DNA from: Lachnoclostridium sp. UBA2905
Lineage (GTDB): Bacteria > Bacillota > Clostridia > Lachnospirales > Lachnospiraceae
Length of the DNA: 64,000 nt
Direction of reading: 5' to 3'
NCBI GenBank assembly: GCA_002349525.1
Contig: DEDL01000032.1
Span: 39,073-103,072 of the forward strand
The position numbers and the translations under genes were made by a program. Shown here piece by piece: positions 7,337-16,315 of the stretch. A model generated the notes under the pieces. The model ran no database searches and had not been told where the DNA came from. It saw only the letters and a list, made by a program, of their open reading frames with translations. Each line of letters begins with the position of its first letter. Position 1 is the first letter of the stretch.

Positions 7337-10165
7337 ATGCTTAGATTTATGATGCAGAAGCTTCTCCATAAAAAATGGATGGTGGTAAGCCTTCTTATCG
7401 GTAATATTCTGCTTATGGCAATTGCCTGCAGCAATCCAATGTATAAGAATGCTTCTCTCCAGCGAAGCCTGACAAAGCAGTTCAGTGATTATGTGGCAAA
7501 TGAGGGGGTATATCCTGCTTACGTTACATTAGAATCTTCTATAGTAAAAGACAAAAACGATACCAGTGACTATAAGGCAATGGACGAGCTTTCCGACAAA
7601 ATTTATAGTGATCTTAAGCTGGTTAAAAAGGAAAAGGTGCATTATATATGTACTAATAAGGGTTATGCCTATTCCACAATGGGACGTACTGATAATAAGG
7701 GCATGCATAATATTGCAATGTCAGCCATGTCAGGTCTTGAGGATCATATAAAGATTTTGTATGGAAAAATGTATTCTGATACGGTAAATGATGGAGTTAT
7801 AGAGACAATCGTAAGTCAGAATATGTTTATTGAGAATAATCTTGTTCTGGATGAGGTTCTTGAATTTGATAACATTAAAAATGCTGATGGAAGCAAGGTA
7901 AAAATTAAGGTGACCGGAGTATATACCAATAGTGAAAGTAATGATGTTTACTGGGTAAAGGCTCCTACTGAATATGAAACAGACTGTTTTATATCATATG
8001 ACATTTTTTCAAAGATGTTTGTCAATCTTGATAAGCCTTCAGCAGATATTAATTCTATCTGGTATATGCTTTTTGATTATACAAAGCTTTCACCAAAACA
8101 TGTTTCATCCTTGATACAGAAAACAGAAAATTATCAGAAAATGTATAGCACCAAGCTTCAGAGATTTGATGGCTCAGCTTATACAGGAATATTGAAGGAA
8201 TTCAAAATATCACAAAATAAGTCAGTTAGTACGCTTCTTATATTAGAGGTTCCGGTGCTTATACTTTTATGTGTATTTATTTTCATGATATCAAGACAAA
8301 TGCTTGATCTTGAACAAAATGAAATGGCTCTCTTAAAGAGCAGGGGTTCTAGCAGGAAGCAGATACTTACAATATACTTTATTCAGTCTGTCATACTTAC
8401 ACTTGTAAGTATGCTTGTAGGACTGCCATTAGGAGCATTTTTTTGTGCTGTACTTGGTTCTGCCAATGGATTCCTTGAATTTGTACATAGAAGTTCCTTA
8501 AGTATCAGTATTGATCTGCAGGTGATTTTGTATGCAATCGGTGCAGGCATTTTGTCAATTCTTGTTATGGTACTCCCTGTAATCAGAAAATCAGGAGTGA
8601 CTATAGTTAATTTGAAACAGGGCAAAAACAGGAATACAAAGGCACTGTGGCAGAGAGTGTATCTTGATGTAATCATTTTTCTGGTATCAATATATGGCTT
8701 ATATTCATTTTATGGAAGAAAGCAGGCTATGATGGTAGATATGCTTTTGGGAAAAAATATTGATCCGGTGCTGTTTTTATGCTCATCAGTATTTATTATA
8801 AGTGCTGGTCTTGTTGCACTCAGACTGCAGCCTCTTATGGTAAAGCTTGTTTATTTTGCCGGTAAAAAATTATGGCGGCCATCTATGTTCGCATCATTTT
8901 TAAATATAATACGAAATGGTGCAAAGCAGCAGTTTATGATGGTATTTCTTATACTTACGGTTGCTCTCGGAATATACAATGCAACGGTTGCAAGAACTAT
9001 CTTGTCAAACGCCGAGGAAAATATAAAATATATAAATGGTGCAGATGTGAAATTCAAGGAAGTATGGGAAGATAATTCTGTATTTCTTAAGTCTACTTCA
9101 ACATATCAGGTGCCGGAGGGACTGTCCCTTGTATATAAGGAGCCAGACAGTGAGAGATTCCTTGGAATTGACGGTGTTGACAGCGTGTCAAGAGTTTACA
9201 GGGAGGACGTGTGTGTTAGAAAAACTTCAAGAGACGAAGCAGATTTTAATGTTGCTCTTATGGCAATTAATACAAAGGAATTTGGTGAAACAGTTAATTT
9301 TGATTCAACACTGCTTCCACACCATATAAATACATATCTTAATGTGTTATCCACCAAAACAAATGCGGTGCTTCTTTCTTCTAATTTTCATACAACTCAG
9401 TCATACGATATAGGTGACAGATTTGTATATGAGAATACCGATGGAGCCCAGATTGAGTCTGTAGTATATGGCTTTGTGGATTACTGGCCTTCATATACAG
9501 ATAAAAAATATTCACTGACAGAGGATGGGGTTCTTGATACATCTGATAATTATCTTATAGTTGCAAACCTTGGAAAGGTTCAGGAAGAATGGGGAGTTAA
9601 GCCTTACGAGCTGTGGCTTAAGACAAGTGGTGATACGAAAGCACTTTATGACTATATTAATTCTGAAAATGTGCAGTTTGAGATGTTTGAAGATACAAAT
9701 GCTCATATGGTTAATGTCCGTAATGAAACCCTTTTCCAGGGAACTAACGGAATTCTTACAATGAGCTTTATTGTAGTTCTCATATTGTGTTCAGCAGGAT
9801 TTCTTATTTACTGGATACTTTCCATAAGACAGCGAGAGCTTTTATTCGGTGTATTCAGGGCAATGGGAATGAAAAAGGGCGAGATAATCAGTATGCTTAT
9901 AAATGAACAGATTTTCAGTTCTGGAATTGCAATATTTTTAGGTACAGTAATTGGAATTACAGCATCCAGATTATTTGTTCCACTTGTACAGATAGTATAT
10001 TCAACCACAGAGCAGGCAGTACCAATGAATGTTGTGATGAAAGAGGCCGATATGGTAAGACTGTTTGGTGTAGTTGGGGCAGTAATATGTATCTGTATGG
10101 TTATATTGGGAATTCTTATTTCTAAGATTAAGATTTCACAGGCCCTCAAGCTTGGTGAAGACTAG
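7337..10165 (+). CDS. Double-length FtsX/MacB-type ABC transporter permease
   Basis: The product has 942 residues and about ten membrane segments (near 14-31, 293-318, 345-374, 392-416, 441-459, 475-497, 531-551, 805-827, 852-880, 905-930). Two units are visible, each with a large extracytoplasmic domain (about 33-290 and 555-800) followed by an FtsX-type helix bundle; ALLKSRGSSRKQIL and FRAMGMKKGEII are the coupling-helix motifs after each bundle's first helix. This is the layout of type VII (MacB/LolCDE-like) permeases, but with both halves fused. It lies 17 bases after adaptor C, with AAAGGCGG upstream. MacB-family pumps use ATP in the cytoplasm to drive export from the outer leaflet or extracytoplasmic side. 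The substrate cannot be inferred. Confidence 0.85.
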   Translation: MLRFMMQKLLHKKWMVVSLLIGNILLMAIACSNPMYKNASLQRSLTKQFSDYVANEGVYPAYVTLESSIVKDKNDTSDYKAMDELSDKIYSDLKLVKKEKVHYICTNKGYAYSTMGRTDNKGMHNIAMSAMSGLEDHIKILYGKMYSDTVNDGVIETIVSQNMFIENNLVLDEVLEFDNIKNADGSKVKIKVTGVYTNSESNDVYWVKAPTEYETDCFISYDIFSKMFVNLDKPSADINSIWYMLFDYTKLSPKHVSSLIQKTENYQKMYSTKLQRFDGSAYTGILKEFKISQNKSVSTLLILEVPVLILLCVFIFMISRQMLDLEQNEMALLKSRGSSRKQILTIYFIQSVILTLVSMLVGLPLGAFFCAVLGSANGFLEFVHRSSLSISIDLQVILYAIGAGILSILVMVLPVIRKSGVTIVNLKQGKNRNTKALWQRVYLDVIIFLVSIYGLYSFYGRKQAMMVDMLLGKNIDPVLFLCSSVFIISAGLVALRLQPLMVKLVYFAGKKLWRPSMFASFLNIIRNGAKQQFMMVFLILTVALGIYNATVARTILSNAEENIKYINGADVKFKEVWEDNSVFLKSTSTYQVPEGLSLVYKEPDSERFLGIDGVDSVSRVYREDVCVRKTSRDEADFNVALMAINTKEFGETVNFDSTLLPHHINTYLNVLSTKTNAVLLSSNFHTTQSYDIGDRFVYENTDGAQIESVVYGFVDYWPSYTDKKYSLTEDGVLDTSDNYLIVANLGKVQEEWGVKPYELWLKTSGDTKALYDYINSENVQFEMFEDTNAHMVNVRNETLFQGTNGILTMSFIVVLILCSAGFLIYWILSIRQRELLFGVFRAMGMKKGEIISMLINEQIFSSGIAIFLGTVIGITASRLFVPLVQIVYSTTEQAVPMNVVMKEADMVRLFGVVGAVICICMVILGILISKIKISQALKLGED

Positions 10166-10288
10166 AAAAAGAGGGAGCGAAGGATAATTGGGCAGTAAAT
10201 GATGCCTTATGCAGTATTTGTTGTATAACCAATAAATGATATGTTATTGTGCGATTATCTTTGCATTAGATAAGGAGAAGATAAGAAT

Positions 10289-10975
10289 ATGGCAGATATA
10301 ATATTGAAAACAAATCACGTTATTCAGAGTTTCCCTGTTGCAGGGGGTGAATTTGTTGCTCTCAATGATATAAATATAGAAATTCCAAAAGGAAAGCTAA
10401 CAATACTTAAGGGTCGTTCAGGTTCGGGAAAGACGACACTTATGAATATCTTAGGTGCGCTTGATTATCCAAAATCCGGTGAGGTTATTCTAAAGGACAG
10501 GGATATTACAAAGCTTGCTGAAAGAGAAAGGGAAAATATAAGAAAGCAAAATATTGGTTTCGTATTTCAGTCAGTAGCACTTATACCTATGATGAATGCA
10601 TATGAAAATGTGGAATTTGCCTTAAGACTGTCAGGTTTTAAGGGGGATATGAAGAAAAGAGCTAAGGAATGTCTTGAAATGGTAGGACTTGGAAAAAGGA
10701 TTATGCATATGCCACAGGAATTATCCGGTGGAGAACAGCAGCGAGTTGCCATTGCCAGAGCAATAGCACATAAGCCAAAGATTATATTTGCTGATGAGCC
10801 AACTGCTGAGCTTGATACCAACACAGGAATTCAGGTAGTAAAGATATTTAAAAATCTTATTGAGGCAGAGGGAATTACAATAGTTATGACAACGCACGAC
10901 ACCGGTCTTATGGAGGCTGCAGAGTGTCTTTATGAACTGGAGGATGGTAAAATTGTTGACAGAGAATATGATTGA
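10289..10975 (+). CDS. ABC transporter ATP-binding protein 1 (MacB/LolD type)
   Basis: The 228-residue ATPase is complete: Walker A GRSGSGKTT (42-50), Q-loop FVFQ, signature LSGGEQQR (145-152), Walker B IIFADEPT (165-172) and H-loop His203. The LolD/MacB group typically pairs with FtsX-type permeases such as the gene upstream. The ATG at 10289 follows AAGGAG. The gap from the permease is 123 bases and shows no clear terminator, so cotranscription is likely. It ends overlapping the next ATPase gene by 8 bases. Confidence 0.9.
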   Translation: MADIILKTNHVIQSFPVAGGEFVALNDINIEIPKGKLTILKGRSGSGKTTLMNILGALDYPKSGEVILKDRDITKLAERERENIRKQNIGFVFQSVALIPMMNAYENVEFALRLSGFKGDMKKRAKECLEMVGLGKRIMHMPQELSGGEQQRVAIARAIAHKPKIIFADEPTAELDTNTGIQVVKIFKNLIEAEGITIVMTTHDTGLMEAAECLYELEDGKIVDREYD

Positions 10976-11837
10976 ATGTGATAATCTTGTAAAGATATAT
11001 AAGACCAAAGATCTTGAAGTTCTTGCACTCCAGGGGTTGGATCTGTTAGTAGAACGTGGTGAGCTCATGGCTATTATAGGAAACAGTGGAAGCGGAAAAT
11101 CCACATTTCTTAATATGATTGGCGGACTTGACAGACCAAGTGCCGGAAAGCTGTATGTGGATGGAAAAGATCTTTTCAGAATGAATGAGAAGGAGCTTGT
11201 GGAATACAAGAAAAAAACTGTTGGTTTTGTATGGCAGAATAATGCAAGAAATCTTCTGCCATACCTGACTGCCTACGAGAATATTATGACTCCTATGTTA
11301 TTTTCTGATGAGAAAAATAAAGGAGACAGAGTTATGGAGCTTCTTGATATGGTTGGTCTTTCTCACAGAAAAAACAGTAAATTAAGTCAGCTTTCAGGTG
11401 GAGAGCAGCAGAGAATAGCCATTGCCATAGCACTTGCAAACAGACCAAAGCTACTTCTTGCTGATGAGCCAACGGGATCAGTAGACCGCAATACTTCAGA
11501 CTACATACTTGATATGTTTAGAAGGCTGAATGAGGAGCTTGGCATTACTATTGTTATAGTTACCCATGATAAAACTCTTACAAAAAAGGTTAACAGGGTT
11601 GTATCCATAAGAGATGGCAAGACAAGCAGTGAAAGAATTGTAAAGGAAGATTATATCAATAAACTGAGAGATAATACACTTGACTGGAATACACTTGAAA
11701 GTCAGGAAGAATATGCCGTACTTGACAGAGCAGGAAGACTGCAGATTCCAAAGGAATTATTAGAAGAGATGGGAGTTAAGGACAATAAAGTCAAGTTAGA
11801 AGTTAAGGATGGCAAAATTGTTATTGAGAAACCCTGA
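10968..11837 (+). CDS. ABC transporter ATP-binding protein 2 with C-terminal AbrB-like domain
   Basis: The product has 289 residues. The ABC domain is intact (Walker A GNSGSGKST 38-46, signature LSGGEQQR 142-149, Walker B LLLADEPTG 163-170, His200). After a linker (about 215-248) the last 41 residues read like a SpoVT/AbrB swapped-hairpin domain: VLDRAGRLQIPKELLEEMG followed by KVKLEVKDGKIVIEKP. AbrB domains normally bind DNA as dimers; here the domain could dimerise the ATPase or link transport to transcription (inference). The ATG at 10968 overlaps the stop of ATPase 1, a translational-coupling arrangement. An upstream in-frame ATG at 10932 would overlap more; GGAGG near 10939 could serve an ATG at 10944, so the start is uncertain by up to 12 residues. 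Confidence 0.87.
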   Translation: MIECDNLVKIYKTKDLEVLALQGLDLLVERGELMAIIGNSGSGKSTFLNMIGGLDRPSAGKLYVDGKDLFRMNEKELVEYKKKTVGFVWQNNARNLLPYLTAYENIMTPMLFSDEKNKGDRVMELLDMVGLSHRKNSKLSQLSGGEQQRIAIAIALANRPKLLLADEPTGSVDRNTSDYILDMFRRLNEELGITIVIVTHDKTLTKKVNRVVSIRDGKTSSERIVKEDYINKLRDNTLDWNTLESQEEYAVLDRAGRLQIPKELLEEMGVKDNKVKLEVKDGKIVIEKP

Positions 11838-11866
11838 GTAGAATTATAAGACTGGAGGTAGATATC

Positions 11867-12334
11867 GTGAATGAAGAAAACAAAAAATATATAACAAAAT
11901 TTCCGGTATTTGAAAGAGAAGTAAATTATTATGAAACAGATATGATGAAGATAGTTCATCATTCAAATTATGTCAGATGGTTCGAGGAGGCAAGAACATA
12001 TCTGCTTGATTTCCTTGGTTACTCATATGCAAGAATCGAAAGTGAAGGCTTCATGATTCCTGTGCTTTCAGTATCCTGCGAATACAAAAAACCATGCAGG
12101 TTTGGTGAAAAGCTCAAGGTGATTGCAAAAATCGATTCCTATAATGGTGTCAGAATGAAAATTATATATGAGGTCTGGAACGAAGATCTTACAGAACTAA
12201 GAGTAAAGGGTTCAAGTTCCCATTGCTTTGTTGATAAGAATTTTAATCCTGTCATAATTAAGAAAACAGTACCTGAGCTTCACAGAATATTTGAAATAGC
12301 AAAACGAATCGGCGATAAGATTGACTTGATATAA
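11867..12334 (+). CDS. Acyl-CoA thioesterase, hotdog fold (4HBT/YbgC type)
   Basis: The product has 155 residues and the YbgC/4-hydroxybenzoyl-CoA thioesterase signature YYETDMMKIVHHSNYVRWFE, with probable catalytic Asp25. The family hydrolyses acyl-CoA thioesters in the cytoplasm; the acyl chain is not predictable. GTG at 11867 is used because GGAGG lies 9 bases upstream. It starts 29 bases after ATPase 2 and may be the last gene of the exporter operon, which would hint at a lipid-related substrate, though proximity alone is weak evidence. A long hairpin follows. Confidence 0.85.
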   Translation: MNEENKKYITKFPVFEREVNYYETDMMKIVHHSNYVRWFEEARTYLLDFLGYSYARIESEGFMIPVLSVSCEYKKPCRFGEKLKVIAKIDSYNGVRMKIIYEVWNEDLTELRVKGSSSHCFVDKNFNPVIIKKTVPELHRIFEIAKRIGDKIDLI

Positions 12335-12420
12335 ATTTAATCGGCTATGAAGGCTGACCTGATAAAAAATGAATTGGTAAAATTTCAATTAGTTAAAATG
12401 TCAAAATATCAATATGACAT

Positions 12421-12528
12421 AAAAAGATGTCTCGTCTTATGTGATATGAACTCATTTATTGGATAGATAATTAAGAAAATACGCCAATAAACAGGTTATA
12501 TATCAATAAGAATAGAGACATCTTTTTT
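12421..12528 (+). other. Candidate structured RNA or long terminator hairpin between convergent genes
   Basis: Four nested helices can be drawn by eye: AAAAAGATGTCTC (12421-12433) with GAGACATCTTTTT (12515-12527); CTTAT (12436-12440) with ATAAG (12506-12510); GATAT (12443-12447) with ATATC (12500-12504); TTTATTGG (12455-12462) with CCAATAAA (12484-12491). A T-run ends the outer strand and an A-run begins it, so it could terminate both flanking convergent genes. The 108-base length and nested design exceed a normal terminator. Confidence 0.5.
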
Positions 12529-12560
12529 CTTCGCTGCTTATATAAGTGGCCGTCTTATTC

Positions 12561-12713
12561 TGAAAATATAATATGGATAATATAATCAGCTGTTTTATAC
12601 TGAAAATATAATATGGATAATATAATCAGCCGTCTTATTCTAAAAATATAATATGGATAATATAATCAGCTGTCTTATTCTAAAATTGTAATAAGTATAT
12701 AATAATTAGCTGG
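12561..12713. repeat. 40-bp tandem repeat array, nearly 4 copies
   Basis: Units begin at 12561, 12601, 12641 and 12681, each like TGAAAATATAATATGGATAA followed by TATAATCAGC and CGTCTTATTC. Copies one to three differ at only a few positions; the fourth is degenerate and runs up to the prmA stop codon. A partial copy precedes it (12548-12560). No coding potential is visible. Confidence 0.92.
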
Positions 12714-12717
12714 CAGA

Positions 12718-13683
12718 TTAGTTCTTTCTTGCTACAAAGCAATACCAGTCTCCAAGGGTGCTTGTATCTATTATAGTAAATCCATTGGAAATGATGGATT
12801 TCTTAACGTCCTCGGCAGCAGTATTTATAATACCTGATGATATGAAAAGTCCACCAGGTTTAATATGCTGTCCAATCTCTCCGGAAAGAGGTATTATAAC
12901 AGCTGCTAAAATATTGGCAACGGCAATATCATATTTCTCAAAGCCGATTTCTTCCTGAATTGCAGTATCATCTATAATGTTACCACACATGATTTTAAAC
13001 TGATCATTTGTTACACCATTAATATCTCTGTTGTCAATTGTTGATGGTATTGCGTGTTCATCAATGTCGATACCAACGGCATATTTTGCACCATATTTTA
13101 CGGAAACAATTGAAAGGATACCGCTTCCGCATCCAACATCAAGAACATCGTCGCCTTCTTTGATATATTTCTCAAGGGCCAGTGTACAGAGTCTTGTTGT
13201 CTCATGTGAACCTGTACCAAATGCTGCGCCAGGATCAATATTGATAACAATATCGCTATCCTTGTAATCATCCAGGTCTACCTTATCCTCCCAGGTTGGC
13301 TTGATTATAAGCTTGTCAGATACTCTGAAGGTATGGAAGAATTCTTTCCAGTTGTTCATCCAGTCCTTATCAGCAGTTTCAGAAATCTCAAGCTTTGCCT
13401 CGCCAATGTCCATAAATGAACGTAATTCGTCAAGTGCATCATTTACAAGAGTCATGAATTCAGATATATTCTCTTCAGGATCCCTGTAAAAACGAATAAC
13501 TGCAGTTCCGTCATCAGGAGCAGTTTCAGGAAGAATATCCACGAACATTTGCTTCTTCTCGTCTTCTGTAAGAGGAATATGGTCCTCTACTTCTATTCCT
13601 TCCACACCCAGTTCGCCAAGTGTGTAGCTTATCATATCAGTTGCCTGTGTTGTAGTCTTAAGACTGTACTGTGTCCATTTCAT
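12718..13683 (-). CDS. prmA: Ribosomal protein L11 methyltransferase
   Basis: The product has 321 residues. An N-terminal substrate-recognition domain (about 1-130) is followed by a class I SAM-dependent methyltransferase domain with motif I LDVGCGSGILSI, the PrmA pattern DPGAAFGTGSHETTRL just before it, acidic GIDIDEHA, and ANILAAVIIPL near the active site. PrmA trimethylates ribosomal protein L11 in the cytoplasm. The start has GGAGG 7 bases upstream on the minus strand. It stands alone, convergent with the thioesterase gene and divergent from recJ. Confidence 0.95.
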   Translation of the reverse strand: MKWTQYSLKTTTQATDMISYTLGELGVEGIEVEDHIPLTEDEKKQMFVDILPETAPDDGTAVIRFYRDPEENISEFMTLVNDALDELRSFMDIGEAKLEISETADKDWMNNWKEFFHTFRVSDKLIIKPTWEDKVDLDDYKDSDIVINIDPGAAFGTGSHETTRLCTLALEKYIKEGDDVLDVGCGSGILSIVSVKYGAKYAVGIDIDEHAIPSTIDNRDINGVTNDQFKIMCGNIIDDTAIQEEIGFEKYDIAVANILAAVIIPLSGEIGQHIKPGGLFISSGIINTAAEDVKKSIISNGFTIIDTSTLGDWYCFVARKN

Positions 13684-13785
13684 AATTAATCCTCCAATTG
13701 ATTAAAAAGCCTATATCTGATATTATTGTAACATAAAACATTGTAAGGTGTAAATAAAGTTCAAGAGAGAGGAATAAGCAGTAAT

Positions 13786-15570
13786 ATGAAGCAAGAATGG
13801 ATACTTATGATAAAACAGGCTGATTTTGCCGGTCTTTCAGCAAAATTTGGTGTTCCGCCACTTCTTATAAAGCTGATGATAAACAGAGGCATAGGTGAAG
13901 AGGAGATGGAAACATTTTTGCATGGTGGAATGAATGGACTTCATGATGCCTCACTAATGAAGGACATTGATAAGGCCTGTGATATGCTGGCTGCTATTGC
14001 TGAAAAGCATGAGCAGATAGCCATAGTGTCAGATTATGACTGCGACGGAATATTTTCCGGGATGATTCTCTACACAGGACTTGAAAAAATGGGTGCAAAG
14101 CCCATTATATATACGCCGGACAGAATTACTGAAGGCTATGGAATTAATAAGCGAATAATAGATTCCATATATAACAGCGGTATTAATTACATTATTACGT
14201 GTGACAACGGAATTGCTGCATACGATGAGGTGGCCTATGCAAAAGGCCTTGGAATAGAGGTTATTATCACAGATCACCATGAGATTCCATACAATGAAAC
14301 CGAGGGAAACAGAGAATATATTATTCCACCGGCTGATGCTGTATGTAACCCAAAACAACCGGATTGTGAGTATCCTTACAAGGGCCTTTGTGGCGGTGGT
14401 GTTGCTTATAAACTTATTACATGTTTATTTGAAAAACTACATATATATGATGTGGTGACCCAGGATATCCTTCTGCAATACGCAGCCATTGCAACTGTTG
14501 CAGATGTTATGGATCTTACAGGTGAGAACAGAATAATTGTAAAGGAAGGTCTTAAACGCCTTTCAAATGATGGAGACAGAACAACATGCGGGCTGAAAGC
14601 AATTAAAAAGGTAAATGATCTTATGAACAAACAGATTGGTACATATCATATTGGATTTGTCATCGGACCATGCTTTAATGCAGCAGGAAGAATTGAAACG
14701 GCAAAAACATCATTTGACCTGTTATTAGCTAAGGATGATGAGTCAGCCATGTCACTTGCATATCATCTTAAGGACGTTAACAATGAGCGTAAGGAAATGA
14801 CGGAAAGGGCAGCTGCCAGAGGAATGGAACTTGTTGATGGAGAAGACTATAAAGACGATAAGGTCATTGTTCTTTTGCTTGAAGACTGCCATGAAAGTAT
14901 TGCAGGAATTGTTGCCGGACGTATTAAAGAGAGTTTATGTAAGCCGGTTTTTGTATTTACAAATACAGGTGAAGGGCTTTGCAAGGGATCGGGAAGATCT
15001 ATAGAGAGCTATCACATGTATGACGAGCTTGTAAAATGCGCAGATCTTTTTACAAGATTTGGAGGACATGCAATGGCAGCAGGAATAACAATTCCAGCTG
15101 AGAACCTGCCTGAATTAAGAAGAAGACTTAACGAGAATACTGTGTTGACTGAAAAAGATTTTGTGTCAAAGATATATGTGGATGCAGAAGTCCTCTTTCG
15201 ACATATGTCAGAGCCTGTCATTAAAAGTCTTGGATTGCTGGAGCCATGTGGCAATGGCAACAAAAAGCCTTTATTTGCCGCCAGTCATGTTGCCATAAGA
15301 AGGGCCCGCATCATTGGCAAAAATAAGAACATTCTGAAAATGGAGCTTGTTGACAGACTTGGAAGTGTACTTGACGGAATATGCTTCAATGATGCCCAGG
15401 ACCTGCTTGAGATGATAGAAAGCGAGTACGGCAAAGAGCAGACAAGCAACATGCTAAACGGCAGACCTAACAATGTGGATATAGCCATTACATTTTACCC
15501 GGATATAAATGAGTACAATGGCAAAAAAAGCATCCAGCTAATAATACAGAATTACAACGTAATAAAATGA
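13786..15570 (+). CDS. recJ: Single-strand-specific exonuclease RecJ
   Basis: The product has 594 residues. The DHH phosphoesterase domain shows VSDYDCDG (81-88) and DHH (163-165); the DHHA1 domain shows GGHAMAAG (about 425-432), and a C-terminal OB-like region follows. RecJ degrades single-stranded DNA 5' to 3' in recombination and base excision repair. The length suits the family, though it is shorter than RecJ proteins with extra C-terminal domains. The ATG at 13786 has GAGAGAGG 13 bases upstream, slightly far; an in-frame ATG at 13807 is an alternative. Its 3' end runs into a degenerate tandem repeat whose first unit lies inside the last codons. Confidence 0.93.
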   Translation: MKQEWILMIKQADFAGLSAKFGVPPLLIKLMINRGIGEEEMETFLHGGMNGLHDASLMKDIDKACDMLAAIAEKHEQIAIVSDYDCDGIFSGMILYTGLEKMGAKPIIYTPDRITEGYGINKRIIDSIYNSGINYIITCDNGIAAYDEVAYAKGLGIEVIITDHHEIPYNETEGNREYIIPPADAVCNPKQPDCEYPYKGLCGGGVAYKLITCLFEKLHIYDVVTQDILLQYAAIATVADVMDLTGENRIIVKEGLKRLSNDGDRTTCGLKAIKKVNDLMNKQIGTYHIGFVIGPCFNAAGRIETAKTSFDLLLAKDDESAMSLAYHLKDVNNERKEMTERAAARGMELVDGEDYKDDKVIVLLLEDCHESIAGIVAGRIKESLCKPVFVFTNTGEGLCKGSGRSIESYHMYDELVKCADLFTRFGGHAMAAGITIPAENLPELRRRLNENTVLTEKDFVSKIYVDAEVLFRHMSEPVIKSLGLLEPCGNGNKKPLFAASHVAIRRARIIGKNKNILKMELVDRLGSVLDGICFNDAQDLLEMIESEYGKEQTSNMLNGRPNNVDIAITFYPDINEYNGKKSIQLIIQNYNVIK

Positions 15571-15720
15571 GCATTTGGTAATGACAAGAATTACAATGTA
15601 ACAAAAGCAATCAGTTAACAATCAGGATTGCAATGTGTAACAAAAGCAACCGGTTAACAATCAGAAGTACAATATCAAAAAAAGTATTCGGATAACATTC
15701 AGAATTATAATGTAAAAAAT
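15548..15720. repeat. Degenerate tandem repeat, about 38-bp period, starting inside the recJ 3' end
   Basis: Similar motifs AGAATTACAA, AGAATTACAA, AGGATTGCAA, AGAAGTACAA and AGAATTATAA start at 15548, 15587, 15624, 15663 and 15701, each followed by A-rich sequence and most by a GTTAACAATC-like stretch. The first unit covers the last codons and stop of recJ. The rest fills the gap to the next gene. Confidence 0.7.
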
Positions 15721-15753
15721 GATTAATTTACAATAATATATTGGGGGAGCAGT

Positions 15754-16194
15754 ATGATATACATATTTATAATATTGGGAATTGCAATAACAGACATAAT
15801 AATAAAACATAAAATAGAAGGCCATGACTGGTACGATGGGCCTATATACAGCAAACATAAGATAATAAAAATCAGCGAAAGCCACAATAGGGGTGGATTT
15901 CTTAACTTTATGCAGAAAAAAAGCAAGCTGTTCAGAATAATATCTGCAATGCTGTTCTTTATAGTGCTAATCATCTTTGCAAAAATACTTCACGTGAAGG
16001 ACAGAACATTATTAAAAACAGGAATAACCCTTATACTTGGAGGTGCCCTCTCTAACGAATATGACAGAATAATGAAAGGAAGCGTCACCGACTACATAAG
16101 CTTTAAAATACCTTATATAAAAGAAATAGTATATAACATTGGAGACTTCTCAATCTTCGCAGGAATAATATGCCTGCTAATCGACAACTACTAG
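15754..16194 (+). CDS. Signal peptidase II-like membrane protein (LspA family)
   Basis: The product has 146 residues and four membrane segments (about 1-17, 58-80, 86-103, 128-144). LspA motifs are present in modified form: AITDIIIKH in helix one, GGALSNEYDRIMKGSVTDYIS, and YNIGDFSIFAG. The two catalytic aspartates would be Asp113 and Asp131. Canonical LspA has GNxxDR and NxAD, whereas this one has SNEYDR and NIGD, so it is a divergent paralog. LspA cleaves prolipoprotein signal peptides in the membrane. GGGGGAG lies 4 bases before the ATG. Whether it is the only LspA of the cell cannot be seen here. Confidence 0.75.
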   Translation: MIYIFIILGIAITDIIIKHKIEGHDWYDGPIYSKHKIIKISESHNRGGFLNFMQKKSKLFRIISAMLFFIVLIIFAKILHVKDRTLLKTGITLILGGALSNEYDRIMKGSVTDYISFKIPYIKEIVYNIGDFSIFAGIICLLIDNY

Positions 16195-16199
16195 GTTTT

Positions 16200-16315
16200 G
16201 AACCAACATAACACCCTATAATCAATTTAACCTAAAAATAATCTACAATTATAATATAAATCTAATCATAACCTGAACCAACGTAACACCATATAACCAA
16301 TTTAACCCTAAAAAG
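16200..16315. repeat. Pair of about 40-bp direct repeats
   Basis: A segment starting GAACCAACATAACACC near 16200 and running into AATTTAACCTAAAAA recurs about 75 bases later (16275-16315) with a few substitutions. It lies just before the palindromic element. Confidence 0.75.

Noticed and set aside
9808..10149. Minus-strand frame inside the permease gene
   Set aside because: Antisense shadow of a long, clearly coding plus-strand gene.
12718..13683. Plus-strand frames opposite prmA
   Set aside because: The plus-strand frames are short fragments; the minus strand holds a complete prmA with a GGAGG ribosome site.
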